Origin: an uncultured Duncaniella sp.
GTDB lineage: Bacteria > Bacteroidota > Bacteroidia > Bacteroidales > Muribaculaceae
DNA length: 9,144 bases
Direction: 5' to 3'
Assembly (NCBI GenBank): GCA_910577335.1
Contig: CAJTMJ010000070.1
Coordinates: 1-9,144 of the forward strand
Shown here: positions 1-7,300 of the stretch, one piece after another
How the letters are laid out: each line of letters begins with the position of its first letter
Numbering within the stretch: position 1 is the first letter of the stretch
The notes under the pieces: generated by a model
What the model was told of the DNA's origin: nothing
Seen by the model: only the letters and a program-made list of their open reading frames with translations
Database searches by the model: none
Translations under genes and position numbers: made by a program

Positions 1-57
1 GGCATGATTCGCTATGAGAACCGCGAGTATATCTACAATCCGGATTTCTACTATTGA
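1..57 (+). CDS. 3' end of an unidentified upstream gene (partial)
   Basis: Frame 1 is open from the window edge to a TGA at 55-57 and gives an 18-residue tail, GMIRYENREYIYNPDFYY, rich in tyrosine and charged residues. The same-strand orientation and short distance to the primase suggest it belongs to the same replication/mobilisation module. In comparable Bacteroidales elements a helicase or VirE/primase-helicase type gene often precedes this primase, but the tail carries no motif that proves this. It could be a chance open frame, but the frame is open throughout and the composition is protein-like. Confidence 0.5.
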   Translation, partial: GMIRYENREYIYNPDFYY

Positions 58-69
58 AAACCACAATTT

Positions 70-119
70 TGGTTTGGTTTAGCAAAGGGCATATATAATA
101 GGAACTGAACCAAGAACCA
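70..119 (+). repeat. Hairpin in the leader of the primase gene
   Basis: TGGTTTAG (75-82) pairs with CTGAACCA (105-112) with one G-U pair. TGGTT (70-74) then pairs with AACCA (115-119), leaving a 2-nt bulge at 113-114. This gives about 13 pairs around a 22-nt loop that contains the AT-rich stretch ATATATAATA (91-100). It lies between the stop at 57 and the ATG at 144. It could be a leader structure or a dyad operator over a promoter. It is not a clean terminator because no T-run follows. No good match to the Bacteroidetes promoter consensus (TTTG near -33, TAnnTTTG near -7) was found. Confidence 0.4.
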
Positions 120-143
120 GCTCACCCAAACATTTTAGAACCC

Positions 144-1031
144 ATGATAAAAGAGATTAAATCAATCCCTTTAGCCACCTTATTGTCTCAACTCGGACAT
201 GAGCCGGCAATGAGAAAAGGAACGAGGCTATGGTATAAGTCGCCGTTGCGACGGGAACATACGCCGTCGTTTAAGGTGGAAACCACGCTCAATTGCTGGT
301 ATGATTTCGGACTTGGCAAAGGCGGCAACATCATTGACCTTGCAACCGAGATATATCGGTCAACCGACCTGCGCTATCTCATGCGTTGCATCGCTGCCAG
401 TTGTCCGGTGCCATCGGTGCAGACAGTCGCTTCCTCTTATCCCAAGCGGCACTCTGCACCGAGTATGGAGCGGTTTGAGGTAGTGCCACTGAAACACCGC
501 GCACTTGTCGCTTACCTTCAAGAGCGTGGTATCCCGATACACATCGCCAAGGCGAAATGCAAGGAGGCACATTACTGCGTCAACGGTAGATTTTATTTTG
601 CTGTGGCATTTGAGAATGTCAGCGGTGGTTGGGAACTGCGCAACCGCTATTTCAAAGGTTGCCGGGGACGCAAGGACATCTCATATCTGCCGTGGGCGAG
701 AGATGGCCCGTCAACAGAGTGTGCCATATTCGAGGGATTTATTGATTATCTCTCTGCGCTCACACTCGGCATAATCAGCGGAGCCGATGCAATCATACTC
801 AACTCGGTTGTCAATGTCAACAAGGCTGTGCCATATCTCAAAGGCTACACCTCTATCAACTGCTATCTTGACAACGACACTGCCGGACGAACAGCACTCA
901 CCGAGTTGACAGCCATATATGGTTCAACCGTAATTGACCGCTCCATACTATACTCCGAGTTCAACGACTTGAATGAGTATCTCACAAATCAAAGTTTCAC
1001 CAAAAACACACTTTCCAATGAAAACAAATAA
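144..1031 (+). CDS. Toprim-domain DNA primase with degenerate CHC2-type N-terminus
   Basis: This 295-aa protein resembles the small primases of Bacteroidales mobilisable elements, which would synthesise primers for replication or for the strand received after transfer. The N-terminal part (about residues 5-70) has the CHC2-type fold pattern: YKSPLRREHTPSFKV near 31-45, then WYDFGLGKGGNIIDL near 52-66. The cysteine/histidine zinc ligands of classical DnaG are not present in the usual spacing. The Toprim domain (about 190-280) shows the conserved glutamate in FEGFIDYLS (E197), the acidic DNDTAG motif (D243, D245) and the trailing FNDLNEYL (near 273-280). ATG 144 is the first plausible start, and the protein begins as relatives do, just before the fold. 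The 3' end overlaps the next gene's likely ATG at 1018 by 14 bp, so the two are probably translationally coupled. Identification as a Toprim primase is firm; which element function it serves is inferred. Confidence 0.85.
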   Translation: MIKEIKSIPLATLLSQLGHEPAMRKGTRLWYKSPLRREHTPSFKVETTLNCWYDFGLGKGGNIIDLATEIYRSTDLRYLMRCIAASCPVPSVQTVASSYPKRHSAPSMERFEVVPLKHRALVAYLQERGIPIHIAKAKCKEAHYCVNGRFYFAVAFENVSGGWELRNRYFKGCRGRKDISYLPWARDGPSTECAIFEGFIDYLSALTLGIISGADAIILNSVVNVNKAVPYLKGYTSINCYLDNDTAGRTALTELTAIYGSTVIDRSILYSEFNDLNEYLTNQSFTKNTLSNENK

Positions 1032-1515
1032 ATCCACGGCATCCAAGTCAACCGAGTTGACCGATGCACCCGAATCCATAGTATCAACCATCAAACCACA
1101 AATTATTATGCAACCAGATAACTCCATCAACTCAACTCCCACTATCAATGCTGTAAACAGCGACAACGCTGTAAACAGCACTTCTACTGCTAACACAGAC
1201 AATCTGTTTGGCAACGAGCAGACGGCAACGGAGGCAACAGCCGTAACCGACACTACCGAGCCACCGAAGCAACAGCGCGTAGGCAAGCAACAGCGTAAGT
1301 CGGATTACGCCGAGTTCAAGGCTACCTATCTCACGCCGGCAAAGCTGGAGAAGCGTCATCCGGTCAACATAGAGGACAGCGTATGGGAGAAGCTCGAACG
1401 CATTGCCCGTATCCTCGGCGACCGTGACACCACCGTCGGCAGCTACATCAATGCTGTCCTTTTGGAGCATCTCAATCTCTATGCCGACGACATCGAAATA
1501 TGGCGTAAGCTCTGA
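1018..1515 (+). CDS. DUF3408-family mobile-element protein
   Basis: The C-terminal ~70 residues contain YLTPAKLEKRHPVNIEDSVW, then a helix (EKLERIARILGD) and SYINAVLLEHL before DDIEIWRKL. This matches the DUF3408 pattern found in Bacteroides conjugative and mobilisable elements, where it sits near primase or transfer genes; its biochemical role is not established, and a ribbon-helix-helix-like DNA-binding fold is plausible. The N-terminal ~90 residues are low-complexity (Thr, Asn, Ser, Ala rich) and probably disordered, including the tandem NAVNSD/NAVNST. Start choice: ATG 1018 (165 aa) overlaps the primase stop by 14 bp and fits coupling. ATG 1108 (135 aa) is an alternative that keeps the whole domain. 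The in-frame ATG at 973 lies deep inside the primase and is less likely. It precedes the oriT-like region. Confidence 0.75.
   Translation: MKTNKSTASKSTELTDAPESIVSTIKPQIIMQPDNSINSTPTINAVNSDNAVNSTSTANTDNLFGNEQTATEATAVTDTTEPPKQQRVGKQQRKSDYAEFKATYLTPAKLEKRHPVNIEDSVWEKLERIARILGDRDTTVGSYINAVLLEHLNLYADDIEIWRKL
1147..1182 (+). repeat. Two 18-bp tandem repeats with a palindromic core inside the DUF3408 gene
   Basis: GCTGTAAACAGC occurs at 1150-1161 and again at 1168-1179, exactly 18 bp apart. Each copy is itself a dyad (GCTGT-AA-ACAGC). The repeat encodes NAVNSD/NAVNST in the disordered N-terminal region. Either it is a coding microduplication in low-complexity sequence or it is a pair of protein binding sites; the 18-bp spacing does not match a whole number of helical turns. 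Confidence 0.5.
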
Positions 1516-1690
1516 AATGATAATGTCGGGATACCACTGCACCCGGTACACCGTGGGGCAGCTTCCCGATGAACGTAGTGAATTGGGAAGGCAAGGATAT
1601 GTTTCGGGATTTCTTTTTCTCCGAAAATGCTTCCCGAAACTGCGCAGCATAAGCTGCTCTTTGCCTCCCCAATTCACCCAAACCATAATA
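1516..1690 (+). other. Candidate origin of transfer (oriT) region
   Basis: This 175-bp stretch between the DUF3408 gene and the MobC-like gene contains no supported gene but carries nested inverted repeats. The outer pair is 19 bp with 17 matches (1578-1596 and 1659-1677, core GTGAATTGGG). The inner pair is a perfect 9 bp, GTTTCGGGA (1601-1609) and TCCCGAAAC (1632-1640). A small hairpin GCAGC-ATAA-GCTGC lies at 1644-1657, and GCTTCCCGA occurs directly repeated at 1561-1569 and 1629-1637. Known mobilisation loci usually carry oriT just upstream of the relaxosome genes, and inverted repeats next to nic are usual. The nic site itself cannot be assigned from sequence alone. Control of mobC transcription by the same repeats is equally possible. 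Confidence 0.5.
1578..1677 (+). repeat. Nested inverted repeats upstream of mobC
   Basis: The outer arms 1578-1596 and 1659-1677 match at 17 of 19 positions when one is reverse-complemented; the mismatches fall at the 11th and 18th bases. They enclose the perfect 9-bp repeat 1601-1609/1632-1640 and the small stem-loop 1644-1657. The right outer arm ends only 13 bp before the ATG at 1691, so protein bound there could also affect mobC expression. Confidence 0.8.
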
Positions 1691-2086
1691 ATGATTAAAA
1701 TGAGTAAATCAACTGTCAGAAAGGGCGGTCGTCCCTCTAAACCGACCGATGAGAAGCGCACCCATGTGGTGACAATCAAACTGAACGATGCAGAATACTC
1801 CGACCTTCTGGAGCGGTCAAAAACCGCCGGAGTAAAGATGGCGGAGTATGTCCGTCACGGCGCGTTCCGGCTAACTATCGTCAGTCGCCTGAGCGAGATT
1901 GAAAAGGAGATTGCCAAAGGAATACTAAATCTCAGTTCCGATTTCAATCAAGCAATGACCTGTTTTCATCAGCTCAAACTTCGCAGCGCGGCCAATAAAT
2001 TAGCCGCCGTCGTCGATAAGATGTTTGACATTCTAAAAAAATTAAGACCCAATAAAGAGACTGATTATGTTTGCAAGAATACTTAA
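1691..2086 (+). CDS. MobC-like relaxosome accessory protein
   Basis: From ATG 1691 this is a 131-aa protein; ATG 1700 (128 aa) is an equally good start. The open frame extends upstream to 1403, but that part crosses the DUF3408 gene and the inverted-repeat region and does not look like protein. A basic N-terminus (RKGGRPSKP, 10-18) leads into a ribbon-helix-helix-like segment (about 25-60: THVVTIKLNDAEYSDLLERS, then AEYVRHGAF), followed by a helical region with SDFNQAMTCFHQ (83-94), which resembles the NQ-containing helix of MobC-family proteins. Such proteins bind oriT and help the relaxase open the strands. The end overlaps the relaxase start by 20 bp, as is typical for MobC-relaxase pairs. 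Confidence 0.8.
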   Translation: MIKMSKSTVRKGGRPSKPTDEKRTHVVTIKLNDAEYSDLLERSKTAGVKMAEYVRHGAFRLTIVSRLSEIEKEIAKGILNLSSDFNQAMTCFHQLKLRSAANKLAAVVDKMFDILKKLRPNKETDYVCKNT

Positions 2087-3023
2087 AAACGGCACGTTTC
2101 ACGATGTCGTGGGGTATGTGACGCGCCAGTTCCACAACCCGAAAGAGTACACGCCCGACACATGGCGCATTATCGGAAGCGAAAATATTTTCACCTCTGA
2201 CTATGCGAAAATGGTGCAGTCATTTGAAGCGATACATGGATTTATGCCCGGCAAGGAGAATCCGGCAGGACATATTTCCATCAGTTTTGACAACGCCGAT
2301 GCGCCAAGACTGACCGATGAATTCATGGCTCAGCTCGCGAAAGAGTATATGGAAGGTATGGGAATCAAGAACACCCAGTATCTTATCGTGCGCCATCTGG
2401 AAACCGAACATCCACACTTCCATATCGTCTATAACCGTGTCAATCTTAATGGCAAAGCGGTCAATGAACGCAATAATTTCAGGCGCAGCGACCGTGTTGT
2501 AAAGGCCATCAAGGACAAATACGGACTCACATACTCGCCGCTGAAACAGAAATACGAGGACAGAATTCCGGTGTTTAAGGATCGTATCAGTCAGGCGATT
2601 TATGGCTGCAAGTCGTGGGATGAGTTCTCGCGCCGACTCGCCTGTGCCGGAATTGAGGTAAAATTTCATGACGATCACAACACCGGCAAACACGTCGGCG
2701 TGAAATTTACAGACGGTGACATAATGGTCAACGGGTCTAAAATTGACCGTGCTTTCACATATCGCCGCCTGAACAACCTCTTTGAGTTCAACCGCAGGCA
2801 GGGGCAACAACGGTCTGATCATGCTCCGACACGCCCCAAAGTAACCGTTGAATATACTCCGACGCAAAAGCCCTCACTTGTAGAAGATGTAATTGAAGCC
2901 ACAGCCGGGGCAATCGGAAATCTGTTCACTCTCGGCCCCGGCTTCGACCCGGAGGAACAGGCGTTTCAAAATGCCATCAAGAAAGAAGAAGCCAAACGTA
3001 AACGCAAATCAAGAAAAATCTGA
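2067..3023 (+). CDS. Relaxase (mobilisation nuclease family)
   Basis: This 318-aa protein should nick oriT and carry the transferred strand, acting in the cytoplasm with MobC and a helper element's coupling protein. It begins with the family's usual opening: short strand, GTFHDVVGYVTR, with Tyr17 the likely strand-attaching tyrosine. GHISISF (68-74) fits the second conserved strand, and HPHFHIVYNRV (115-125) supplies the metal-binding histidines H115, H117, H119 and N123. These are hallmarks of the Relaxase/Mobilisation nuclease domain. It is short for the family: after about residue 240 only a basic tail remains (ending KRKRKSRKI), with no helicase or primase domain; the primase is a separate gene upstream. 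ATG 2067 lies inside the end of mobC. The next gene begins 2 bp after its stop. Confidence 0.9.
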   Translation: MFARILKNGTFHDVVGYVTRQFHNPKEYTPDTWRIIGSENIFTSDYAKMVQSFEAIHGFMPGKENPAGHISISFDNADAPRLTDEFMAQLAKEYMEGMGIKNTQYLIVRHLETEHPHFHIVYNRVNLNGKAVNERNNFRRSDRVVKAIKDKYGLTYSPLKQKYEDRIPVFKDRISQAIYGCKSWDEFSRRLACAGIEVKFHDDHNTGKHVGVKFTDGDIMVNGSKIDRAFTYRRLNNLFEFNRRQGQQRSDHAPTRPKVTVEYTPTQKPSLVEDVIEATAGAIGNLFTLGPGFDPEEQAFQNAIKKEEAKRKRKSRKI

Positions 3024-3025
3024 AT

Positions 3026-3760
3026 ATGTCAAAGCTATATGATGACGTCAAGAAACAAGGTGAGCAGATTGACGACCTGCAAAAGACAGTTACCAACCAC
3101 GGCACACGCATCGAGACCCTCGAAACCAAGTCGAAGGCAACGCCGCCACAAACACAGACTATGCCGTCAGAGGTCAAGGTTGTGCTTCCTGACGAGATTG
3201 CAACAAAGGAGAATATCGTCGGAGTGGTAAACAAGGCTCTACATCTTATGACAGACTATGTGGCAGAGGTTGTGACAAAACTATATACAGAAAATCCACC
3301 TCAAAAATCTCCTAATCCTGCCTCGGAAATATCGGATGAACAGATAGAAAAAATTGCACAGAAAGCAGCCGACAAAGCAGTCAACAAGCGTTACGAGAAA
3401 CTGGATGCAATGGCAGACACCGCCATGCACCGTATCTACAATCTTGTCAATGGTGCAGTTTGGGCGGCAATCCCCAAGTGGTCATACATCATATTCATAA
3501 TCGCAGTCCTCGCCGCCGAAGGCTTCGGCTACGGCTTCTTCTACCAGCTCAACGAAAACTCCAAGCTGAAAGATGTCGAATGGCTCTACCGATACGAGCG
3601 CGGTCTGCACACAAACCCCAATGTTGTTATGCACCGTGAACGCCTTATGCTCCACGGCAAGCCCCATGAGGTTGACAGCCTGAAATCACTGATTCGCTAT
3701 CACGAGCAGCGTTTACAGGCCGACACAACCTTCTCTTACTATTATCCCTCCAATCCCTAA
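3026..3760 (+). CDS. Coiled-coil membrane protein of the mobilisation operon
   Basis: I do not recognise a named family. The 244-aa protein has an N-terminal coiled coil (about 1-36: repeated hydrophobic spacing in YDDVKKQGEQIDDLQKTV), a proline/threonine-rich linker (38-50), a helical charged region (about 103-130), one hydrophobic segment (about 152-173, WSYIIFIIAVLAAEGFGYGF) and a soluble, Tyr/His-rich C-terminal part (about 180-244, with two LxRYE/IRYHE-like stretches). No signal peptide precedes the membrane span. It starts 2 bp after the relaxase stop and is the last gene before a strong terminator, so it is co-transcribed with the relaxase. It may anchor the relaxosome at the membrane near a helper conjugation machine; this is inferred only from its position and topology. 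Confidence 0.7.
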   Translation: MSKLYDDVKKQGEQIDDLQKTVTNHGTRIETLETKSKATPPQTQTMPSEVKVVLPDEIATKENIVGVVNKALHLMTDYVAEVVTKLYTENPPQKSPNPASEISDEQIEKIAQKAADKAVNKRYEKLDAMADTAMHRIYNLVNGAVWAAIPKWSYIIFIIAVLAAEGFGYGFFYQLNENSKLKDVEWLYRYERGLHTNPNVVMHRERLMLHGKPHEVDSLKSLIRYHEQRLQADTTFSYYYPSNP

Positions 3761-3768
3761 ACCCATCC

Positions 3769-3805
3769 AATGCCACCGACAGCTCTTGCAGTTGTCGGTG
3801 GCATT
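3769..3805 (+). terminator. Rho-independent terminator of the mobilisation operon
   Basis: A perfect 13-bp stem, AATGCCACCGACA (3769-3781) with TGTCGGTGGCATT (3793-3805), begins 8 bp after the last mobilisation stop codon. Three more pairs inside (one G-U) can reduce the loop to 5 nt. Only a short T-tract follows (TTTA). It isolates the mobilisation genes from the downstream operon. Confidence 0.85.
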
Positions 3806-3939
3806 TACATATTTAATTACCTCACTGCCTTATGTTTCTCGGCATATTCGATTGTCATGTCAAAAAATATCGCTAATTTTGCAATATCGAACCCCGCGAT
3901 GCGTGGTGCCTCGGAGGAGGGTCAACACCGGGAAATCGG

Positions 3940-4006
3940 CTTGCCGCTTGCGCAGCAAGAATTGGGAGGTTCGTTTTACATACGAAAGGCGTTTACCTGA
4001 CGCTTT
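3940..4006 (+). repeat. Three consecutive small hairpins
   Basis: CTTGC (3947-3951) pairs with GCAAG (3955-3959) over a 3-nt loop; a second CTTGC at 3940-3944 can compete for the same partner. TTCGT (3970-3974) pairs with ACGAA (3982-3986) over a 7-nt loop. AAGGCGT (3986-3992) pairs with ACGCTTT (4000-4006) over a 7-nt loop, with one G-U. The second and third abut and their loops are similar (TTTACAT and TTACCTG). GAATTGGGAGG (3959-3969), between the first and second, resembles the outer repeat of the oriT candidate. Confidence 0.6.
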
Positions 4007-4014
4007 ATTTCTTG

Positions 4015-4205
4015 GCTCTTCGAAACGACCAATTTCAGAATCATAGTCAAGAATGAAGCAATAGTGGACGCCCCTTGGGTACGTTTATGTACGTCCGGCT
4101 CACAACATATTAAAGTGGGTTGGAATTATTGCATACACATACTTCGCGGGGTGATTCTACCATTGCTCATTCTACTATGATGGGCTTTGGTCGGCCTCGA
4201 AGAGC
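4015..4205 (+). repeat. Long imperfect inverted repeat, possible structured RNA or MITE-like remnant
   Basis: Five collinear paired blocks run inward: GCTCTTCGA (4015-4023) with TCGAAGAGC (4197-4205), GACCAA (4027-4032) with TTGGTC (4187-4192), ATCATAGT (4040-4047) with ACTATGAT (4174-4181), AGAATGA (4050-4056) with TCATTCT (4167-4173), and GCAAT (4058-4062) with ATTGC (4162-4166). That is 35 pairs; the three inner blocks use 20 contiguous bases of the right arm. The central ~100 bp can form a further small hairpin at 4066-4096. No target-site duplication was seen at the ends, and the strand of any RNA is unknown. Confidence 0.65.
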
Positions 4206-4300
4206 GGAATGAGCAAAGGTGTGGCTCCCCGTTTTTCGTTAATATAGACCAATCTAATTCGCCATTTGGAGTCAGTGGCTGCGAGAGCGATTGATCCATA

Positions 4301-7300
4301 GTGCAACCCCAACTCATTGACAACGTAAACAAAACCTTACGTGATGACTTGATGACTACTATCAAGTCAGGCAGTCGTGTGTCTGTTGCCGCCGCCAGTT
4401 TCTCAATATACGCCTTTCAGGAGCTTCGGGATCAACTGAAAGATATAGATAAGTTGCGCTTTATATTCACATCGCCCTCTTTTGTCACAGAAAAAACTGA
4501 CAAACAGCGACGTGAATTCTATATTCCGAGGCTAAACCGAGAGCGAGACCTCTTCGGTTCGGAATTTGAGATAAAACTCCGCAACGAACTATCGCTCAAA
4601 GCAGTCGCCAAAGAGTGCGCCGACTGGATAAGGCGAAAAGCCTGCTTCAAATCCAACCGCACCAACGAGAACATGATGGGCTTCATCAACGTTGATGAAA
4701 CCAATTATATGCCGATAACCGGCTTCACTACAGTCGACCTTGGCTGTGAACGGGGCAATAATGCCTATCAGTTCGTACAGCGCGCCGATGCGCCTTTATC
4801 GCAATTCTACCTCAATCTGTTCGACCAAATATGGCATGATAGTGATAAACTTCAAGTCGTCACAGATCAGGTACTCGACAATATCACCAACGCATACAAG
4901 GAAAACTCCCCGGAGTTTATCTACTTCGTCACCCTATACAATATTTTCAATGAATTTCTTGAAGATATTTCGGAAGATGTCCTGCCAAATGAAGCTACTG
5001 GCTTCAAGTCAAGCGTTATCTGGAATAAACTCTACAATTTCCAACGTGATGCGGCACTCGCCATTATCAATAAGTTGGAAAAATACAACGGTTGCATCCT
5101 TGCCGACAGTGTAGGCCTCGGCAAGACGTTCACCGCTCTTTCGGTCATTAAATATTACGAGAACCGTAACAAGTCTGTTCTCGTACTCTGCCCGAAGAAA
5201 CTGCATGACAACTGGATTACTTACCGCAGTAACTACATAAACAATCCTCTCGTCGCCGATCGTCTGCGCTATAATATTCTCTATCATACCGACCTCTCGC
5301 GTCAGTCCGGACAAAGCAACGGTCTCGACCTCGAACACATCAACTGGGGCAACTACGACCTCGTTGTCATTGACGAAAGCCACAACTTCCGCAACGGCGG
5401 TAAAGTCACCACCGACGAAAACGACGAGAATCCACGTGAGAACCGCTATCTCCAGTTGATGAACCGCGTTATCCGTGCCGGTGTCAAAACCAAGGTGCTG
5501 ATGTTGTCGGCTACGCCTGTTAACAACCGCTTCAATGACCTGCGCAATCAGCTCGCTCTCGCCTACGAGGGTGACAGTTCGCAGATGGATGCCCAACTGA
5601 AAACGTCAAGCTCGCTCGACGATATTTTCCGTCAGGCTCAGACAACATTTAACCGTTGGTCCAAACTTCCGCCGGAAGATCGTACCACTAAAACGCTACT
5701 CGAATCTCTCAGTTTCGATTTCTTTGAGGTGCTCGACAGCGTTACCATTGCCCGTTCACGCAAGCACATAGAGCAATATTACGATACTACCGACATCGGC
5801 AAGTTCCCCGAGCGATTGAAACCGATCTCCCGTGCTCCGAAACTTACCGACCTGCCTACTGCTGTAAGCTTTAATGATATTTTCGTCAGCGTATCGGAAC
5901 TAAACCTCGCTATCTACACTCCTTCCGACTTCATCTTGCATAGCCGATTGGATAAGTACATGGAGGCGCGCGAAGATGGACGCTTCGGCAATCTTTCCCG
6001 CAGTGGACGTGAACGTGGCATCAGGCAACTTATGAGCATCAACCTGCTCAAGCGTCTCGAAAGCTCGGTCAACTCCTTCCGCCTTACCCTTGAACGAATC
6101 AAGAAATACATCGAAGCGACCATTAACGCGATAGATGAACTTTCAGCGAGGCAATCATCATCAATGGTTTGCGATTATGACTTTTCCTATGGACTCGACT
6201 TCGACGAGAGAGAAGATACAGTCTTTATCGGAAACAAGAAGACGAAAATCGCATTAGAGGATATGGACTATGTTCAGTGGCGTGGCTATCTCGCCAAAGA
6301 CCTCGAAAATCTGAACACTCTGTTGTTAATGCTCGAGGACATCACTCCCGAGCACGACAGCAAATTACAGATGCTCATTGAGGATATTCGCACCAAGTTT
6401 ACCAACCCTATAAACGGCGACAATAAGAAAATAATCGTATTCACCGCCTTTTCCGACACGGCTCAGTATCTCTACGACAACATCGCACCGCTCATAAAGG
6501 AGCGCACAGGATTGAACACTGCACTTGTGTCGGGCGATGTCGATGCCCGTTCGACTTTGAAGATTCGTGAAAAGATGGACTTCAATAAAGTCCTCACTCT
6601 TTTCTCGCCCATATCCAAAGAGAAGTCTGCGCTTTACCCCAATATCAATGAAGAGATTGATGTGCTTGTCGCAACCGACTGTATATCCGAAGGTCAGAAT
6701 CTTCAGGACTGTGATTTTCTTATAAACTACGATATACACTGGAACCCGGTGCGCATTATCCAACGTTTCGGGCGTATCGATCGTATCGGCTCGCGTAACG
6801 TGGTTATCCAACTCGTTAACTATTGGCCCGACATGGACCTTGACGATTACATCAATCTCAAAGGTCGAGTCGAGGCCCGCATGAAAGTGTCCGTTCTCAC
6901 CGCCACCGGTGATGACAACCCGCTTTCGGCCGAGGAACAGGGCGACCTCAAATATCGCCGCGACCAGTTGGAACGTCTCAAAGAGGAAGTCGTGGATATT
7001 GAGGAAATGAACACCGGAGTCTCGATCATGGACTTGGGCTTGAACGAGTTTCGTCTTGACTTGCTCGACTATATGCGTGACGGTCATGACATCGAACACA
7101 CCCCCTTCGGACTTCATGCCATTGTTCCCTCAACGAAGGATGCGCCTCCGGGGGTAATTTTCGTGCTCAAAAATCGCAACAATGACATTAACATTGACCG
7201 AAAGAACCGGCTCCACCCTTTCTATATGGTCTATATCTCGAAGGATTCGGAAGTGTTAGTTGACCACCTTGACCCGAAGGGGCTCCTCGACCGTATGCGT

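Larger units (their letters stand above)
3806..4300 (+). other. Non-coding, repeat-rich spacer between mobilisation and defence-like operons
   Basis: About 495 bp with no convincing gene. The first ~80 bp are AT-rich and plain. From about 3890 on, the region is dense in inverted repeats: ACCCCGCGA (3891-3899) against TCGCGGGGT (4144-4152), hairpins at 3940-4006, the long imperfect repeat 4015-4062/4162-4205, and the perfect 10-bp pair TTGCTCATTC (4163-4172)/GAATGAGCAA (4207-4216). Also present are GGACG (4066-4070)/CGTCC (4092-4096) and a direct repeat ATTCTAC at 4154-4160 and 4169-4175. The last ~80 bp should contain the promoter and leader of the helicase operon, but no clear Bacteroidetes-type promoter stands out. 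A 47-codon open frame from ATG 3857 crosses the hairpins and is judged unlikely to be a gene. Confidence 0.7.

Noticed and set aside
122..131. TCACCCAAAC shared between the primase leader (122-131) and the mobC leader (1674-1683)
   Set aside because: It is a 10-bp match shortly before two start codons; it may be a common leader element but is too short to separate from chance.
1403..1690. Upstream extension of the mobC frame
   Set aside because: It reads through the end of the DUF3408 gene and the nested inverted repeats. Clear MobC-like sequence starts only after ATG 1691/1700.
1132..1779. Minus-strand frame of 215 codons
   Set aside because: It lies across the DUF3408 gene, the inverted repeats and the mobC start on the other strand, and its product is not protein-like compared with the well-supported + strand genes.
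3770..4000. Open frame of 76 codons, or 47 codons from ATG 3857, ending in LGGSFYIRKAFT
   Set aside because: It starts inside the terminator stem (or just after it) and runs through a series of DNA hairpins. The protein has no clear fold pattern. It is more likely a by-product of conserved non-coding sequence, though a small peptide cannot be excluded.
3890..4300. Retron-type or diversity-generating-element RNA
   Set aside because: The inverted repeats invite the idea, but no reverse transcriptase gene is present in the window and no template/variable repeat pair was seen.
5009..5596. Minus-strand frame of 195 codons inside the helicase gene
   Set aside because: It is antisense to the Walker A and B region of a strongly conserved helicase; long antisense frames are expected there from codon bias.
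6365..7117. Minus-strand frame of 250 codons inside the helicase gene
   Set aside because: It is antisense to helicase motifs V and VI and has no recognisable domain.
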